A program made the translations under genes and the position numbers. From Amycolatopsis saalfeldensis (GTDB lineage: Bacteria > Actinomycetota > Actinomycetes > Mycobacteriales > Pseudonocardiaceae), in the NCBI RefSeq assembly GCF_900110575.1, contig NZ_FOEF01000008.1:62001-126000 (forward strand): a stretch of 64,000 bases of DNA, written 5' to 3'. Below are positions 32,628-41,813 of the stretch, in pieces. The notes beneath the pieces were generated by a model, which was not told the origin of the DNA, ran no database searches, and saw only the letters and a list, made by a program, of their open reading frames with translations. Every line of letters starts with the position of its first letter. Within the stretch, counting starts at the first letter, position 1.

Positions 32628-33240
32628 CCGCTGAACGTAGCGCGCGCAGCCGGAGCCGGCGGATCGCTTCGATCAGGCTGACGAGCAGCAGCCCCAGCAG
32701 GAACGACAGCAGCAGCCCCTTGACCGGCTCGTCCGCGAAGGCCGCGCCGCCGGCCAGCCCGATCAGCACGCTGTAACACGCCCAGAGCGCGGCGCCCGCG
32801 GCGTCGAGCGGCACGAACCGGCGCGGCGGGTAACCGAGGCTGCCGCACGCGAGCGCGCTGGCCACCCGCCCGCCGGGCAGGTAACGCGCGGCGACGATCA
32901 GCAACGGCGCCTGCCGCCGCACCTGCGCGCGGGCCCACTCGTACCGCTGCCGCCCCGACGGCCCCCGCTGCAACCGGGCCAGCGCCCGCGGCCCCGCCGC
33001 CCGGCCGACCGAGTAGGCCAGGCAATCCCCGGCCCACGCCCCGGCGGCCGCGACCACGGCCAGCGTCGCCAGCCAGCGCGGGTCCGGCCCGAGCAGCACC
33101 GCGACCGTCACCACGGTCGTCTCGCTCGGCATGAACGGCAGCAGCGCGTCCAGCCCCGCCACGGCGAAGACGAGCACCCACAGCCACGGCGAGCCCAGCG
33201 CTCCGCGCAGCAGCTCGGTGATGTGCTCCAGCAGTTCCAC
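32440..33240 (-). CDS. DedA family membrane protein with long 3' overlap
   Basis: A 266-residue protein. DedA landmarks are FMPSETTVVTVAVLLGPDPR, AAGAWAGDCLAYSVGRAAG, RYLPGGRVASALACGSLGYP and FVPLDAAGAALWACYSVLIG. The final membrane helix (LLLSFLLGLLLVSLIEAI) ends near residue 200, a normal DedA length. The frame then stays open for about 60 Pro/Gly/Arg-rich residues across the start of the maleylpyruvate-isomerase gene (188-bp overlap). The tail may be real or may reflect a lost stop or sequencing error. The start is GTG 33240. Confidence 0.78.
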   Translation of the reverse strand: MELLEHITELLRGALGSPWLWVLVFAVAGLDALLPFMPSETTVVTVAVLLGPDPRWLATLAVVAAAGAWAGDCLAYSVGRAAGPRALARLQRGPSGRQRYEWARAQVRRQAPLLIVAARYLPGGRVASALACGSLGYPPRRFVPLDAAGAALWACYSVLIGLAGGAAFADEPVKGLLLSFLLGLLLVSLIEAIRRLRLRALRSADGRSGPPAGDDRHPQRPAEDGRADGGPGGARPELSEMDCARPGDPPGEGALLQRGGDHGPGS

Positions 33241-33436
33241 CCGCCCATGGTGATCACCGCAGGTCGACGGCGGGTGACGCAGCGGCGTTCGGCCGGTGAA
33301 CAGGTGGGTTTCGTACCCGGATGCCGGTCTTGGCAGCGTGTTCCGGGCCTTGTGGTCACCCTCGGTAAAGCGAACTGGCCGGGTCCCGTGCTTGCTCCCT
33401 AACTGACGACGACAGCGCTCCGCAGCAGTGCGGAGC

Positions 33437-33922
33437 CTACGACTCCGAACGCAATCCCAGAGCACTGTGCTCCACGACGCCCGGGGGAAGATCACTCTTT
33501 CCCGAAGCCCGGCCGGTCAGCCGGCGTAGGCCGGCCCGGAGGTCGGCGGCCGGCTCGCCAAGGACGATCGCGCTGATGACCAGTTCCAGCATCAGACGGT
33601 CGTGCTCGTCGCCCTTGCTCCGATAGCGCTTCCCGTCGCTTTCCACCACCGCGGAGGCGATCTTTCTCCCGCCTTCAGGCACTCGGGCAAAGGACGCCTC
33701 GTAGATGCCGTGTCCGGTCCAGCTCCGGTGCATGAACAGCACGTCGCCTTCGCAGAACACGTTCCACTTCTCGTCCATGTCCCGGGATCGGTATCCGCGC
33801 CGGATCCGGTCCCAGTCCTCGTCCGTCCAGACCCGGTCGGGCAGTTGAGGCATCGGCCTGGGTGTGGTGATCGGTTGAACGCGCCGGAACGAGTCTCGGG
33901 TGAGCGGGGGATCGGCAGTCAT
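33437..33922 (-). CDS. Conserved hypothetical protein
   Basis: A 161-residue soluble protein I cannot place. It is rich in charged residues and Trp: VWTDEDWDRIRRGYRSRDMD, EKWNVFCEGDVLFMHRSWTG and HGIYEASFARVPEGGRKIAS. Coding is supported by composition and the continuous frame. The 196 bp between it and the DedA gene shows no gene. An unannotated nuclease or immunity-like protein cannot be judged from sequence alone. Confidence 0.7.
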   Translation of the reverse strand: MTADPPLTRDSFRRVQPITTPRPMPQLPDRVWTDEDWDRIRRGYRSRDMDEKWNVFCEGDVLFMHRSWTGHGIYEASFARVPEGGRKIASAVVESDGKRYRSKGDEHDRLMLELVISAIVLGEPAADLRAGLRRLTGRASGKSDLPPGVVEHSALGLRSES

Positions 33923-34018
33923 GGCGGTGATCCTACGGATGCGCTACGCCAAGGACGGCCGCTGATTCCGCAGCGTGCGCTGAGTGCAAAGCGGGACTCG
34001 TTGGGCTCGACGACGTGA

Positions 34019-34819
34019 TCACTTCGGGGCGACCGCGGCCCACGGGACGGTCAGCTCGCCGAGCCGCGGCGGGTCCGGGCGGCCGAGTGGGGGCCAGCCG
34101 CGGGCGGTGAGGCGGCGCACTGTCTCCGTCCAGCGCGCGCGGACGCCGAACGAGCGCTGCGGCGCTGCGGCCGCCCAGCAGGAATCCATAGTGGACAGAA
34201 GATCGTGGATGCGTTCGCCGGGAACGTTGCGGTGGATGAGCACTTTCGGCAGTCGTTCGGCCACAGTGGACGGACGGTCCAGGTCGGCCAGGCGCATCGA
34301 GAGCGTCAGCGACACCGGGCCGCCGGCCGCGACCGTGACCCAGGTGGACAGCCGGCCGATCTCGTCGCAGGTGCCCTCCACCAGCAGTCCGTCGGCGGGC
34401 ATGTTCGCCAGCATCAGCGCCCACGCGCCGGGCACCTCGTGCTCGGCGTACTGCCGCAGCACGTTGAACGCGCGCACCAGGATCGGCCGCGTGCCGGCGA
34501 GTTCGAAGCCGCCGCGCCGGAAGTCCAGGCGCGGCGGGTCGGCGGCCGGACGCGCGCAGGCGACGCGTTCCGGGTCCAGTTCGAGCCCGAGCACGCGGAC
34601 GTCGGCCCGCACCCGGCGCAGCCAGCGCGCCAGCTCGACGGTGGTGACCGGCGAGGCGCCGTAGCCGAGGTCGACCACCAGCGGGTCCGCGGCCCGGCGC
34701 AGGAGCCGGGTGACGGCCGCGTCGCCGGCCAGCCAGCGGTCGACGCGGCGGAGCCGGTTCGGGTTGGTGGTGCCCCGCGTCGGGGCGCCCACCGGGTTCA
34801 GGCGTGCTCGGCCAGCCAT
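34019..34819 (-). CDS. Class I SAM-dependent methyltransferase-like protein
   Basis: A 266-residue protein. A SAM motif is seen in LVVDLGYGASPVTTVELARW, with an acidic VLGLELDPERVACARP after it and LVRAFNVLRQYAEHEVPGAW. The motif I is unusual (DLGYGASP rather than DxGxGxG) but keeps the loop. The gene overlaps the DUF2505 gene end by 22 bp, so the two are coupled. Substrate unknown. Confidence 0.75.
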   Translation of the reverse strand: MAGRARLNPVGAPTRGTTNPNRLRRVDRWLAGDAAVTRLLRRAADPLVVDLGYGASPVTTVELARWLRRVRADVRVLGLELDPERVACARPAADPPRLDFRRGGFELAGTRPILVRAFNVLRQYAEHEVPGAWALMLANMPADGLLVEGTCDEIGRLSTWVTVAAGGPVSLTLSMRLADLDRPSTVAERLPKVLIHRNVPGERIHDLLSTMDSCWAAAAPQRSFGVRARWTETVRRLTARGWPPLGRPDPPRLGELTVPWAAVAPK

Positions 34820-35298
34820 CGCGCGGTGAATTCGGCCTCGTGCCGAAGGAGGTTGGTCACCTGCTCCGCCACCACGCTCTCGATCTTGCCGCCGAACAAC
34901 GGGATCCGGACCGTGACCTCGCCGTCGGTGCGGTACCGCACGCGCTCGCCCTCGGGCTTCAGCGAGGTCCGCGCGGTGATCTCGCCGGGCACCCCGCTGA
35001 CGTTCACGTCGATGCGGCCCGCATAACCGTCGCCGTCGGGCCGCCACTCCTCGGTGCGCCGGACGATCAGGTCGCCCTTGTGCAGCGCGCGCACGGCTTG
35101 CGGCAGCCGCGCCGCGTTGATGCCGTGCTGCAGTTCGAACCGCGTGACGTCGCCTTCTGTGGTGTGCGAGAGGAGCTTGGCGTTGTCCCCGCCCAGCTCT
35201 TCGAGGCGCGCCAGCAGGGCCTCCTCACCCGACACCGCGGCCACGACGGCCGCGAGTCCGGCGGAGAACTCTGCACGGTGCTCGATCCGGGATCCCAT
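34798..35298 (-). CDS. DUF2505 domain protein
   Basis: A 166-residue SRPBCC-like protein: SRIEHRAEFSAGLAAVVAAV at the N-terminus, LIVRRTEEWRPDGDGYAG, VSGVPGEITARTSLKPEGER and a C-terminal helix VVAEQVTNLLRHEAEFTARW. This is the DUF2505 layout seen in actinobacteria beside murB (Rv0481c region). It is divergent from murB, with only 25 bp between the starts. Confidence 0.85.
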   Translation of the reverse strand: MGSRIEHRAEFSAGLAAVVAAVSGEEALLARLEELGGDNAKLLSHTTEGDVTRFELQHGINAARLPQAVRALHKGDLIVRRTEEWRPDGDGYAGRIDVNVSGVPGEITARTSLKPEGERVRYRTDGEVTVRIPLFGGKIESVVAEQVTNLLRHEAEFTARWLAEHA

Positions 35299-35323
35299 TC
35301 GCCGGACAGTACCGTTAGGCAGC

Positions 35324-36385
35324 GTGAACCCCGCCGATCCTGCCGCCCAGCCCCGCCTCGCCGAGTACACGACGCTGCGGCTCGGCGGGCCCGCCCGCCG
35401 GTTCGTCCGGGCCGGGACCAGCGAAGACCTCGTCGCGGCCGTGCGGGCGGCCGACGAAGCGGGCGAACCGGTGCTGCTGCTCGGCGGCGGGTCGAACCTG
35501 GTGGTGGCCGACGAGGGGTTCGCGGGCACGCTGATTCAGGTCGCGAACACCGGCTGGACCCGCGACGGCGACGTGGTCGAGGTGGCCGCCGGGCAGGGCT
35601 GGGACGAGTTCGTCGCGGACCTGGTCGAGGCGGGCCTCGGCGGCCTCGAGTGCCTGTCCGGCATCCCCGGCTCGGTCGGCGCGACGCCGATCCAGAACGT
35701 CGGCGCGTACGGCTGCGAGGTGGCCGAGTCCCTCGTCTCGCTGGAGCTCTACGACCGTTCCGCGCGCGAGGTCCGCACGGTCAAGGCCGACGAACTCGGC
35801 TTCGCCTACCGCACCAGCGTGCTGAAGGGCACCGACGCCGGCGTGGTGCTGAGCGTCCGGTTCCGGGTGGACCCCGGCGGCGAGTCCGCGCCCGTCCGGT
35901 ATGCCGAGCTGGCACGCACGCTGGGCGTCGAGATCGGCGCGAGGGTCCCCGCCGCGACCGCGCGGGACGCCGTCCTCGGCCTTCGCCGCGGCAAGGGCAT
36001 GGTCCTCGACCCGGCCGACCACGACACGTGGAGCGCGGGCTCGTTCTTCACGAACCCGATCGTGCCGTCCCGGCACGTCGACGCGGTGCTGGCGCGCATC
36101 GGCGAAGCGGTGGGCGCGGACGTCGCGATCCCGCAGTACCCGGCCGAAGGCGGCGCGAAGCTGTCCGCGGCCTGGCTGATCGAGCGCGCGGGCTTCGCGA
36201 AGGGCCACCTCGGCCCCGGCGGCCGCGTTTCGCTGTCGACGAAGCACACGCTCGCCCTCACGAACCGTGGCGGCGCCTCGACGGCGGACCTGCTCGCGCT
36301 CGCCCGCGAAGTCCGCGACGGCGTCGAGGCGCGCTTCGGCGTCACGCTGCACCCCGAGCCGCTGTTGATCGGTTGCACGCTGTGA
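35324..36385 (+). CDS. murB: UDP-N-acetylmuramate dehydrogenase
   Basis: A 353-residue FAD enzyme that reduces UDP-GlcNAc-enolpyruvate to UDP-MurNAc in peptidoglycan synthesis. FAD-binding landmarks are YTTLRLGGPARRF and LLLGGGSNLVVADEGFAGT; CLSGIPGSVGATPIQNVGAY and AYRTSVLKGTDAGVVLSVRF follow, with the proton-donating Ser in SAGSFFTNPIV and the C-terminal Glu region AEGGAKLSAAWLIERAGF. The length fits type I MurB. The start is GTG 35324. Confidence 0.96.
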   Translation: MNPADPAAQPRLAEYTTLRLGGPARRFVRAGTSEDLVAAVRAADEAGEPVLLLGGGSNLVVADEGFAGTLIQVANTGWTRDGDVVEVAAGQGWDEFVADLVEAGLGGLECLSGIPGSVGATPIQNVGAYGCEVAESLVSLELYDRSAREVRTVKADELGFAYRTSVLKGTDAGVVLSVRFRVDPGGESAPVRYAELARTLGVEIGARVPAATARDAVLGLRRGKGMVLDPADHDTWSAGSFFTNPIVPSRHVDAVLARIGEAVGADVAIPQYPAEGGAKLSAAWLIERAGFAKGHLGPGGRVSLSTKHTLALTNRGGASTADLLALAREVRDGVEARFGVTLHPEPLLIGCTL

Positions 36386-36561
36386 ACCCCGTGAAATTCG
36401 CCTGAAATCCGGCATCACCGGCAACCCGGGCAACCGTCAAGACGTCTTGTCGACAAGGGCGGAAGCGGGTGATCTTCCGCCCGGCAGGTAACGTCGAGTC
36501 GCTCACCGGCGCTGATCAGCGTGGAAGCATCGGCCGGTGCGGGGGTTATGGGAGGTTTTCG

Positions 36562-37743
36562 GTGATCGAACGGCGCTCGGTGTTCAAAGCCGCGCTCGCC
36601 GCGGGGGCGGCCGCGCTGGTGGCGGCGTGTTCGGGGAGCAACGACGGCAACGCGGTGCCGCAGGGCGGCAGCGGCGACGACGGGGGCAAACCGGTCGCGC
36701 CGGTGGCGAAGATCACCGCGACCCCGGCCGTCGACGCCAAGGACGCGAGCGTGCGCGAGCCGGTGGTGGTCAAGGTGGCCGAAGGCAAGCTCACCGAGGT
36801 GAAGGTCACCAACTCCGACGGCGAGGACGTCAAGGGCGACCTGGCTACCGACGGCCTGACCTGGACCAGCTCCGAGCAGCTCGGCTACGGCAAGACCTAC
36901 ACGTACGCGGCGAAGGCGACGGGCACCGACAACCGCCCCGCTGAGTTCAAGGGCTCGTTCAACACCGTCGCGCCCGCCAAGCAGCTGCGCGCCACGCTGA
37001 ACCCGGCCGACAACGCGCACGTGGGCGTGGCGATGCCGATCAGCGTGAAGTTCGCTTCGGCGCCGAAGGACCGCGCGGCCGTCGAGAAGGCGCTGAAGGT
37101 GACCACGGACGCCAAGGTCGAGGGCTCGTGGGGCTGGCTCTCCGCGACGCAGGTCGACTGGCGGCCGAAGGAGTACTGGCCGGAGAACATCACCGTGAAC
37201 GTCGAGGCGAACCTCTACGGCGTCGACCTGGGCGGCGGCGCGTACGGCAAGGCCGACGTCACCACGAAGTTCAAGATCGGCCGCAACCAGGTTGTCAAGG
37301 TGAACACCCCGGACCACACGATGAAGGTCTACCGCGGCGGCGCCGAGCACAGAAGCTACCCGTGCAGCAACGGCCTGGACAGCGACGTGAACCGCAACAC
37401 GCCCAACGGCACGTTCATCGTGATGTCGAAGGAGCCCACCGCGCGGTTCGACAACGCGCGCTACGGCTACACGAACGTCAACAAGAAGTGGGCCTGCCGG
37501 TTCTCCAACCACGGCGAGTACATCCACGAGAACCAGGACAACGCCGCGGCCATCGGCAAGACCAACAACTCCCACGGCTGCGTCAACCTGCTCGACGCGG
37601 ACGCCAAGGACTTCTTCGACTCGGCGCTGATCGGCGACCCGGTGGAGGTCACCGGCTCGCGGCTGTCCAGCCCGACCGGCTCCGACGTCAAAGACTGGTT
37701 CTACGACTGGTCCGCCTGGCAGGGCCTGTCTGCTAACAAGTAA
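36562..37743 (+). CDS. L,D-transpeptidase lipoprotein (LprQ/LdtE-like)
   Basis: A 393-residue cell-wall cross-linking enzyme. The lipoprotein signal ends LAAGAAALVAACSGSNDG. Two Ig-like domains follow (about 45-150 and 150-245), then the YkuD domain with the catalytic SHGCVNLLDADAKDFF and an upstream His in FSNHGEYIHENQ. It makes 3-3 (or Braun-type) links between stem peptides. The GTG at 36562 is preceded by GGAGG at 36551-36555. The murB neighbour is as in mycobacteria (Rv0482-Rv0483). Confidence 0.93.
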   Translation: MIERRSVFKAALAAGAAALVAACSGSNDGNAVPQGGSGDDGGKPVAPVAKITATPAVDAKDASVREPVVVKVAEGKLTEVKVTNSDGEDVKGDLATDGLTWTSSEQLGYGKTYTYAAKATGTDNRPAEFKGSFNTVAPAKQLRATLNPADNAHVGVAMPISVKFASAPKDRAAVEKALKVTTDAKVEGSWGWLSATQVDWRPKEYWPENITVNVEANLYGVDLGGGAYGKADVTTKFKIGRNQVVKVNTPDHTMKVYRGGAEHRSYPCSNGLDSDVNRNTPNGTFIVMSKEPTARFDNARYGYTNVNKKWACRFSNHGEYIHENQDNAAAIGKTNNSHGCVNLLDADAKDFFDSALIGDPVEVTGSRLSSPTGSDVKDWFYDWSAWQGLSANK

Positions 37744-37746
37744 GGC

Positions 37747-38568
37747 GTGAACACCGAAGTCGTCGGCACCAGCGGGGTGCGCATCGCACTGCGCGTCGAA
37801 GGTGCCCAGAACTCGCGTCCCCTCGTTTTCGTGCACGGCTGGGCGCAGTCGTCCCGGGCGTGGGCCGCGCAGTTCGCGGATCCCGCGCTCACCGAGCGGT
37901 TCCGCCTGGTCGCGATGGACCTGCGCGGCCACGGCGCGTCCGACGTGCCGGCCGCGGGCTACGACGACCCGCGCCAGTGGGCCGACGACCTCGCCGCGGT
38001 CCTCGACTTCGCGGGCCCCGGCGCGATCGTCGTCGGCTGGTCCTACGGCGGGCTGGTGCTCACCGACTACCTGCGGGTGCACGGATCCGCCCGGCTGGGC
38101 GGGATCGTGCTGGTCGGCGCGATCACGGAGATCGGCCGCGGCCGGGCGGGCGGCAAGACCGGCGCCGTGATGCGGGCCGCGCTGCCCGCCGCCCTGTCGG
38201 ACGACTCCGGGGTCGCGGTGCCCGCGCTGGTCGAGTTCACCCGGTCCATGGCGACCGGGCCGGTGCCCGGCACCTACGAGCAGGCCCTGCTCGGCGCGTC
38301 GCTGGCCGTGCCGCCCGCCGTCCGGGCCGCGCTGTTCAAGGGGGACGTCGAGAGCGCCGGGGTGCTCCAAGCGGTGGACAAACCGGCCCTGGTGCTGAGC
38401 GGAACGGCCGATGCCGTGGTGGACCCTTCGGCGGCGGACTACGCGGCCGGGAAGATTCCGGGGGCGGTTCAGCGTTGGTTCGTTGAGGCCGGGCATCTGC
38501 CGTTCGTGGAGGACGCGGGGGAGTTCAACTCCGCGCTGCGGCAGTTCGCCGGCGAGACAGGCCAGTAG
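37747..38568 (+). CDS. Alpha/beta hydrolase
   Basis: A 273-residue hydrolase: oxyanion segment PLVFVHGWAQSSRAW, nucleophile elbow VVGWSYGGLVL (Ser), acid in LSGTADAVVDPSA (Asp) and catalytic His in FVEAGHLPFVEDAGE. It starts three bases after the transpeptidase stop, so it is in the same operon, and mshA follows 24 bp later. Esterase or haloperoxidase-like activity is possible; no substrate is evident. Confidence 0.9.
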   Translation: MNTEVVGTSGVRIALRVEGAQNSRPLVFVHGWAQSSRAWAAQFADPALTERFRLVAMDLRGHGASDVPAAGYDDPRQWADDLAAVLDFAGPGAIVVGWSYGGLVLTDYLRVHGSARLGGIVLVGAITEIGRGRAGGKTGAVMRAALPAALSDDSGVAVPALVEFTRSMATGPVPGTYEQALLGASLAVPPAVRAALFKGDVESAGVLQAVDKPALVLSGTADAVVDPSAADYAAGKIPGAVQRWFVEAGHLPFVEDAGEFNSALRQFAGETGQ

Positions 38569-38592
38569 CCGCGCACAGGAAGTAGTGACCAG

Positions 38593-39897
38593 GTGACCAT
38601 CTCCCTTCAGGGATTTCGTGGTGCGCCGCGCCGGATCGCGGTGCTGTCGGTGCACACCTCGCCGTTGGAGCAGCCCGGGACGGGCGACGCCGGCGGGATG
38701 AACGTGTACGTCAGCCAGACCGCGCAGGAAATGGCGCGCCGCGGCGTCGAGGTCGAGGTGTTCACCCGGGCGACTTCCTCGGACCAGCCGCCGCTCGTGG
38801 AGCTGGCGCCGGGGGTCACCGTGCGGCACGTGCAGGCCGGGCCGTTCGAGCCGCTGGGCCGCGACGAGCTGCCGGCGCAGCTGTGCGCGTTCACCTCCGG
38901 GGTGCTGCGGGCCGAGGCGTTCCACGAGCCGGGTTACTACGACCTGATCCACTCGCACTACTGGCTCTCGGGCCAGGTCGGCTGGCTCGCGCGCGACCGC
39001 TGGGGCGTGCCGCTGGTGCACACCGCGCACACGCTGGCGAAGGTCAAGAACGCCGCGCTCGCCGACGGTGACAAGCCGGAGCCGCGCACCCGGGTGATGG
39101 GCGAGGAGCAGGTCGTGGCCGAGGCCGACTGCCTGGTCGCGAACACCCCGGTGGAGGCGCGCCAGCTGGTCGAGATGTACGGCGCCGAGCCGCACGCCGT
39201 GCACGCCGTGCCGCCGGGGGTGGACCTCGAACGGTTCACGCCGGGTTCGCAGGCGCTCTCCCGCCAGGCGCTCGGCCTGCCGCAGGACGCCGTGGTGCTC
39301 GCGTTCGCGGGCCGGATCCAGCCGTTGAAGGCGCCGGACGTGCTGCTCCACGCGGCCGCCGAGCTGCTGCGCAAGCGGCCGGAGCTGGCGCCGCGGCTGG
39401 TGGTGCTGGTGGTCGGCGGGCCGTCCGGCACCGGGCTGGAGCAGCCGCAGGCACTGCGCGAGCTGGCCGTTTCGCTGGGCATCCGGGACCAGGTGCGGTT
39501 CCTGCCGCCGCAGCCGGGGCCGGCGCTGGTGGACGTCTACCGCGCGGCCGACCTCGTCGCGGTGCCGAGTTACAACGAGTCGTTCGGCCTGGTCGCGCTG
39601 GAGGCGCAGGCCTGCGGGACGCCGGTGGTCGCCGCCGAGGTCGGCGGGCTGCCGGTCGCCGTGGTGCACGGCGTCTCCGGGCTGCTGGTGCCCTCACACG
39701 GCGCGGCCGAGTGGGCGGACGCGCTGGCCGCGCTCGCGCTGCGCCCGGACCGGCGCCGCGAGCTGGCGGCGAACGCCGTCGAGCACGCGCGGCGGTTCTC
39801 CTGGCGCCGGACCACGGATTCGTTGCTGGACATCTATGCTCAGGCCACCCGGGCGTTCCGCAACGCCCTCGACCTGCGCACGGAGGTGGCGGTGTGA
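38593..39897 (+). CDS. mshA: D-inositol-3-phosphate glycosyltransferase (mycothiol synthesis)
   Basis: A 434-residue GT4 glycosyltransferase that transfers GlcNAc from UDP-GlcNAc to inositol-3-phosphate, the first step to mycothiol. Landmarks are [66 protein letters not shown], the UDP-binding [15 protein letters not shown] and the ExxE-type [20 protein letters not shown]. These are diagnostic for MshA. The start is GTG 38593 and the stop overlaps the ybjN-like gene. Confidence 0.96.
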   Translation: MTISLQGFRGAPRRIAVLSVHTSPLEQPGTGDAGGMNVYVSQTAQEMARRGVEVEVFTRATSSDQPPLVELAPGVTVRHVQAGPFEPLGRDELPAQLCAFTSGVLRAEAFHEPGYYDLIHSHYWLSGQVGWLARDRWGVPLVHTAHTLAKVKNAALADGDKPEPRTRVMGEEQVVAEADCLVANTPVEARQLVEMYGAEPHAVHAVPPGVDLERFTPGSQALSRQALGLPQDAVVLAFAGRIQPLKAPDVLLHAAAELLRKRPELAPRLVVLVVGGPSGTGLEQPQALRELAVSLGIRDQVRFLPPQPGPALVDVYRAADLVAVPSYNESFGLVALEAQACGTPVVAAEVGGLPVAVVHGVSGLLVPSHGAAEWADALAALALRPDRRRELAANAVEHARRFSWRRTTDSLLDIYAQATRAFRNALDLRTEVAV

Positions 39898-40406
39898 GCC
39901 TTGACGCGACGATCAAGTCTACTTTGGACGATTCGGAGCTGAAGTACGACCGCCGCGGCGAGGGAAAGTACTTCGTCACCCTGCCCGGGACCAAGAAGCT
40001 GCAGACCAACTGCTGGCTGGTGGACGGCGACCACGCCTTCTCCGTGGAGGCGTTCGTCTGCCGCCGCCCGGACGAGGAACACGAGGCCGTCTACCGATTC
40101 CTGTTGCAGCGCAACGCCAGGCTCTACGGCGTTCACTACACAGTGGACGGTATGGGCGACATCTACCTGGTCGGCCGCTTCGGCAAGGAGACGGTCACCG
40201 AGGCCGAGCTGGACAAGATCCTCGGCCAGGTGCTGGAGGCCGCGGACGGCGACTTCAACACGATCCTGGAGATCGGCTTCGCCACCTCGATCAAGCGCGA
40301 GTGGGACTGGCGGGTGTCGCGCGGCGAATCGCTGGCGAACCTCCAGGCGTTCAAGCACCTGATGGAGCCCGCGACCCCGCACGAGCCCGGCTTGACCGAG
40401 TCGTGA
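39894..40406 (+). CDS. YbjN domain protein
   Basis: A 170-residue YbjN/type III secretion chaperone-like fold protein: [40 protein letters not shown] and [20 protein letters not shown]. It matches mycobacterial Rv0487, which follows mshA in the same way. The GTG at 39894 has GGAGGTGG upstream and overlaps the mshA stop by four bases. Function not established. Confidence 0.9.
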   Translation: MSLDATIKSTLDDSELKYDRRGEGKYFVTLPGTKKLQTNCWLVDGDHAFSVEAFVCRRPDEEHEAVYRFLLQRNARLYGVHYTVDGMGDIYLVGRFGKETVTEAELDKILGQVLEAADGDFNTILEIGFATSIKREWDWRVSRGESLANLQAFKHLMEPATPHEPGLTES

Positions 40407-40472
40407 CCACCGGCGTGCAACGGCGCTGAACCGCGCCACCGTCCCCCTCCCGCCTACTGGAGGGAGAGACGG

Positions 40473-41384
40473 ATGAGAAGCCGTTGGAGACGTTCGCTGG
40501 CGGTCGCCGGCGCCGGGCTGGCGCTGGTGCTCGCCGCGTGCACCAGCACGAGCCAGCCGATGAGTGCTAGTGGCGGGGTACCGGCCGACAGTGGCGGGGT
40601 CTCCGCCAACCAGGGCGCGGCGCCCGCCGTGCCGAAGTCGGGTGCCTCGAAGGCCCCGGCCCAGGGCGGGCCGACCGTCGGCCAGCCGGGGACCACCGAT
40701 CGCAAGCTCGCCCGCAGCGCGAGGCTCGACGTCAAGACCCCGAAGCTCGACGACGTCGTGAGCCAGGCGCGCGCGATCGCGGCGGGCGCGGGCGGTTACA
40801 CCGGGCAGGAGAGCACGGTCGCGTCCTCGGCGACGCTGAGCCTCGCCGTGCCGGCCGAGAAGCTCGACGCGGTGCTCGACCAGCTCGCCGCGCTGGGGAC
40901 GGTGACCCGGCGTGAGCTGAGTTCGCAGGACGTCACCGCCCAGGTCGTGGACACCGACGCGCGACTGGCGACACAGCGCGCGAGCGTCGAGCGGATCCGG
41001 GCGCTGCTGGCGAAGGCGGCTTCGGTCTCGGAGATCGCCTCCGTGGAGAGCGAGCTGACCGACCGCGAGGCGACGCTGGAATCACTCGAACAGCAGCAGA
41101 AGGCCCTTGCCGGCAGTGTCGCGATGGCGACCGTCGCGCTGTCCGTGACGGCCGAGACCGCCGGGGCGCCCTCGACTTCGGCCGACGGTTCGAGCGGGTT
41201 CCTCGGCGGGCTGGCGGGCGGCTGGGACGCGTTCCTCGGCTTCGGCGGCGGGCTGCTGACCGTGCTCGGTGCCGTGGCGCCGTTCGCCGTGCTGATCGGC
41301 CTGCCGCTCGGGCTGCTCTGGTGGTGGCTGCGGAAGCGGCGGCGGGCGGGAGCCGAGGAGTACGCGCCGGAACCCGTTGAGTGA
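40473..41384 (+). CDS. DUF4349 domain lipoprotein
   Basis: A 303-residue lipoprotein with signal AGAGLALVLAACTSTSQ and a low-complexity spacer. The DUF4349 domain follows (RKLARSARLDVKTPKLDDVV, SLAVPAEKLDAVLDQLAALG and VVDTDARLATQRASVERIRA) with a coiled-coil. A C-terminal membrane helix (VLGAVAPFAVLIGLPLGLLW) and a basic tail end the protein. This double-anchored layout is typical. Role unknown, possibly envelope sensing. A strong terminator lies ten bases downstream. Confidence 0.9.
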   Translation: MRSRWRRSLAVAGAGLALVLAACTSTSQPMSASGGVPADSGGVSANQGAAPAVPKSGASKAPAQGGPTVGQPGTTDRKLARSARLDVKTPKLDDVVSQARAIAAGAGGYTGQESTVASSATLSLAVPAEKLDAVLDQLAALGTVTRRELSSQDVTAQVVDTDARLATQRASVERIRALLAKAASVSEIASVESELTDREATLESLEQQQKALAGSVAMATVALSVTAETAGAPSTSADGSSGFLGGLAGGWDAFLGFGGGLLTVLGAVAPFAVLIGLPLGLLWWWLRKRRRAGAEEYAPEPVE

Positions 41385-41393
41385 ACGGGAAAG

Positions 41394-41441
41394 GCGGAGC
41401 GGCTCGAGGGAGGGGGGAGTCGCGATCTCGAGCCGCTCCGC
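41394..41441 (+). terminator. Terminator after the DUF4349 gene
   Basis: GCGGAGCGGCTCGAG (41394-41408) pairs perfectly with CTCGAGCCGCTCCGC (41427-41441) around an 18-nt loop. Confidence 0.88.
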
Positions 41442-41813
41442 TGAAGTTCCCGCCAATGGACCCGGTGACGAGGGGGATGCCAACGGGGCCGGCGGGCCGC
41501 GGCTCGGCAGGGGGGGAGACGAGCCGCGGTCGTAGCCCGCCGTCAGCCGGGGAGTGCGTGGAATCCGGCTGAGCGGGACAGGTCAAACCTGTCAGATGTC
41601 CACCTGTAATCACAAGACTACTGGTTACGCCGTTCGAGTGAACTTTGTATCTAGCGATAACGGTGCGCATCGCGTTGCACCCATTTGCGCCGTTGTTGGC
41701 AGACCGAATTCTGGACGGGTGAGGTGTTACCCTCGGGTAACACACTCTGCGTAGAACACCGTTCAATCGACGTGCCAGTCGGGTTCCTGGTCCGCTCTGG
41801 CAGGCTGTGGGCC
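41442..41813. promoter_or_regulatory. gpmA upstream region with two perfect inverted repeats
   Basis: There is no gene in these 372 bp. The stretch from about 41,600 to 41,680 is less GC-rich than the surroundings and fits a promoter region. GACAGGT-CAA-ACCTGTC (41577-41593) and GTGTTACCC-TC-GGGTAACAC (41724-41743) are perfect inverted repeats. Two different operator-like sites suggest that gpmA is regulated rather than constitutive. Confidence 0.6.

Noticed and set aside
36415-39669. A 1084-codon reverse frame across the transpeptidase, hydrolase and mshA genes
   Set aside because: It is antisense to three clear genes, has shadow composition (Arg/His/Val/Leu-rich) and no domain.
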